Source: Blastomussa wellsi (lineage: Eukaryota; Cnidaria; Anthozoa; Scleractinia; Plerogyridae). From it: 64,000 nucleotides of DNA. The position numbers were made by a program, and so were the translations under genes. Under the pieces are notes generated by a model that was not told the origin of the DNA, made no database searches, and saw only the letters and a list, made by a program, of their open reading frames with translations. This document shows, in pieces, positions 36,001 through 39,000 of the stretch. The stretch spans positions 4,580,566 through 4,644,565 of the forward strand of contig OX393572.1 in NCBI GenBank assembly GCA_947652115.1, in the 5' to 3' direction. Within the stretch, counting starts at the first letter, position 1. Each line of letters starts with the position of its first letter.

Positions 36001-39000
36001 ACAAAGAAAAGGTACATAATCTGGTAAAATGGACACAAACTGAAAAAGATTAAAACAAGTTTCGATGTGGGTTTTTGAAAAAAAAAAACTGTTATGCTGA
36101 ACAGTTTAATTTTTATACAGTCACCTGTTTTTTTGTAACGCCCGGGAGACATTTGTTTGTGGTGAGGCTATCGCTTTTTCATTTAGATCCATAGAAGTAA
36201 CTTCGAATTAACGTTCTTCGCTAACATTAAGATTCATAGCGGGTCTAAATAAAGTAAGCTGCGACACAATCCGGTGATTTTGTTTTTTTGTAGCATTGAT
36301 AGTAGCCCTTAGTTTTCCAACAGAGAAGTAAGAGAAATAAAATGAAACGGCTAAGAGTGTTGCTATATTGACCGGGACCAGATTCCAAACTTACTTATTT
36401 TTCCATGAAGGCCATTCCACTCCTAGTTTTATTTCAATTAAATTTCAATTTATTCCAAACATTGGGAATCGAACCCGGGAAAATTCGACTCAGGATGCAC
36501 TCACTTAGCATGCCACCACCGACACCAACTGGTTGCTTGCTGCCAAAAACCCCAATTTTTTTCAATATTTATACTGCCCAAACCAGAAAGTGAAAGCTAA
36601 CCTCAAGCAAACGGGAGTGGAGCCAATCGGTAAGGGAACTAACCACACTGAGTAAACTGGGATAGAACTAACCTCAAGCAAACTGGGGTGGATCTAACTG
36701 GAACCAACCGACAACTGTATGTTAATGATCTGCTGTTTTGGCCATTGCTATGTAATATAAAATATCATGAAATTAATGTCTAATCTGGTCCCGGTCCTTG
36801 TTATGAAAGGTCTTCCATTGCTACTCCCCCTGGATGGGATGCTAGTTCATCACTGGTTACTCCCCAACATGCATTCTGCCAAGTTACTCCAGAAATTCGC
36901 CGGAACCCATTTATACACCTGGGTGGAGAGGGGCACTATAAGAGTGACGGGTCTTACTCCACAGCACTGCAGCCCAGACCAGGACTCGAACACGGAGTCT
37001 AGCGCACGAGCCATTAGGCCACACCGTTTTCTGATAGCAGAGAGGCACTGTGAAATTTAAGACGTTTGTTCAGCATCTTGCCTTTGAAGAACGTACTAAA
37101 TAGAACATTTTTTGTCCTAAGGTACGGTGACCGGATCCCAAAGACGCCGTTTGGTCGACTGGTGTGTTTATCTTGGATTCTATTGGGCGTAGTTATGGTC
37201 ACGTGTTTTAATTCTACCATGACAACGCTGCTGACCGCGAGGATCTTGGACAAAGATGTAACCTTATATGGAACGAAGGTATGTTAGTTTAGCTTTATAG
37301 AGAATAAATTAAATAGAAAAGCTTATACTAGGGCGCGGGAATATCGCCAGATTCGATTCTTTAAGGAAACACTGATCGATGTATTCTGTGTCTCTTTATC
37401 TGCAAAAATTATTCGAAAGTAGTTCATTATTTTTTTTCATTTAAATTTTTTTACTCGAGCGTGACCAGCTGGGAGTAAAGGGTATGGAATGCGGGAAGTT
37501 CAAATCCCTCTCTCTCCGTTCTTCTACAAAAAATGTATTATCTGTCTCTGTTTTCAGATCGCTGCTATTCAGAACTCCTCCGGGTATCGCATCGCTATCA
37601 GGAAAAATGCGCAGGTCAACCCAAATGGTAAGCTTTGGGCATTTAAGAAATGGAGGACTTTCTCCGTGTTTATACATAGCCTCATCTAAACACTTCGGGG
37701 TTTGGGAGAATTCGCGACAGTTATGCAAGCCCAAGACGCAGTCGAGGGTTTGAATAACTTTCGAGAATTCTCCCAAACCCCCGATGTGTGCGAAATTACT
37801 GAAATTAGTGTTCCCTCTTTCCAGGCAAACAGTACACTAATCTAAAAGAGGTTTACGACGCGCTCACTAACAGGGAAGTCAAAGGGATGCTTATCGATGC
37901 TTTCACAGTTGGCAGCAAGAAACAGCTGTTTGATCGACGAGATATCCGAATCAGTAAACTACTGGACTACTCGGCAGCGTACGGCGTCGTGCTGGGAGGG
38001 GAGGCCAAGAAGCTGCAAAAGTGCTTTCAGAAATACGTCAGCGAGCAGCGATCTGAGATATCGAAGATTGTGGAGAAGAACGTCGAGACGATTGAGGTAC
38101 TTTGCATTAGGTTTGATACACGAAGGTTTTGTACTGGCTGATTTGCTTTCCGTTAAGTTTTCTCCCACATCCAACCCTTGACTTACAACAGACTCTCTCT
38201 TTAATTTAGATGATGGTCCCAATGGCGATGATTGATTTTGTTAAAATAGTAAAATGACCAAGCGTGAAAGACGAAATAGCGAAAATACTGTGTGGCTCTA
38301 AAATGTCGGAAGTTACTGTAGATGTTTGTAAGCTCGCAGTCAAAAAAGATATTTCTCTGCGATTTTCGACATTACAACAATATGAAATAAAAAATAACAT
38401 TAAGAATGCTCGTAACCCCCAAAAGAATAGCAACTGCTGCACTAGACGACCAACAGAATTACAACAGTGATCTTACGAGAGTTGCTACCCTTCAGCAACT
38501 GTGTGGAAGGTGCCAACATCATTCCCAACAACAATTAACAATTATTGGACAAGGTTAAGCAAAATTAAGTTGATGAAGTAGTACAGACAAATTCGATCGT
38601 AATACGACTTAGACTTTACCCAGTTCTCCTTTTAGGCAATACTGAAGGGGAATATTTTCGTTTCCTTTGTTGTATTCCCGCTGTTTTTTTTTTCCCAATT
38701 TACCAGGCAACTTCTCTCGCAACGCTGGAAAACAAGCTGTCATTTTTTTAGCACAACTACGCATGAGCAAAATCATTTTTGGACGCATACGCGCATGAGC
38801 AGACCATTATTTGTAGGCAGCTATTTGTAGGTCATGTGGTAAGGTCTGGGCCAATGAAAAGAAAGGAAAAAATCATGCGAATGATAGCAAGGTTTATTTG
38901 AACTGTAAAATTAACTAGATTACTAATTGAGCAATAAATTTCAAACAATAAAAATAATAAATCTCCCGCCTCTTTCCGGGAGGGGCAGTGGCCTAATGGT

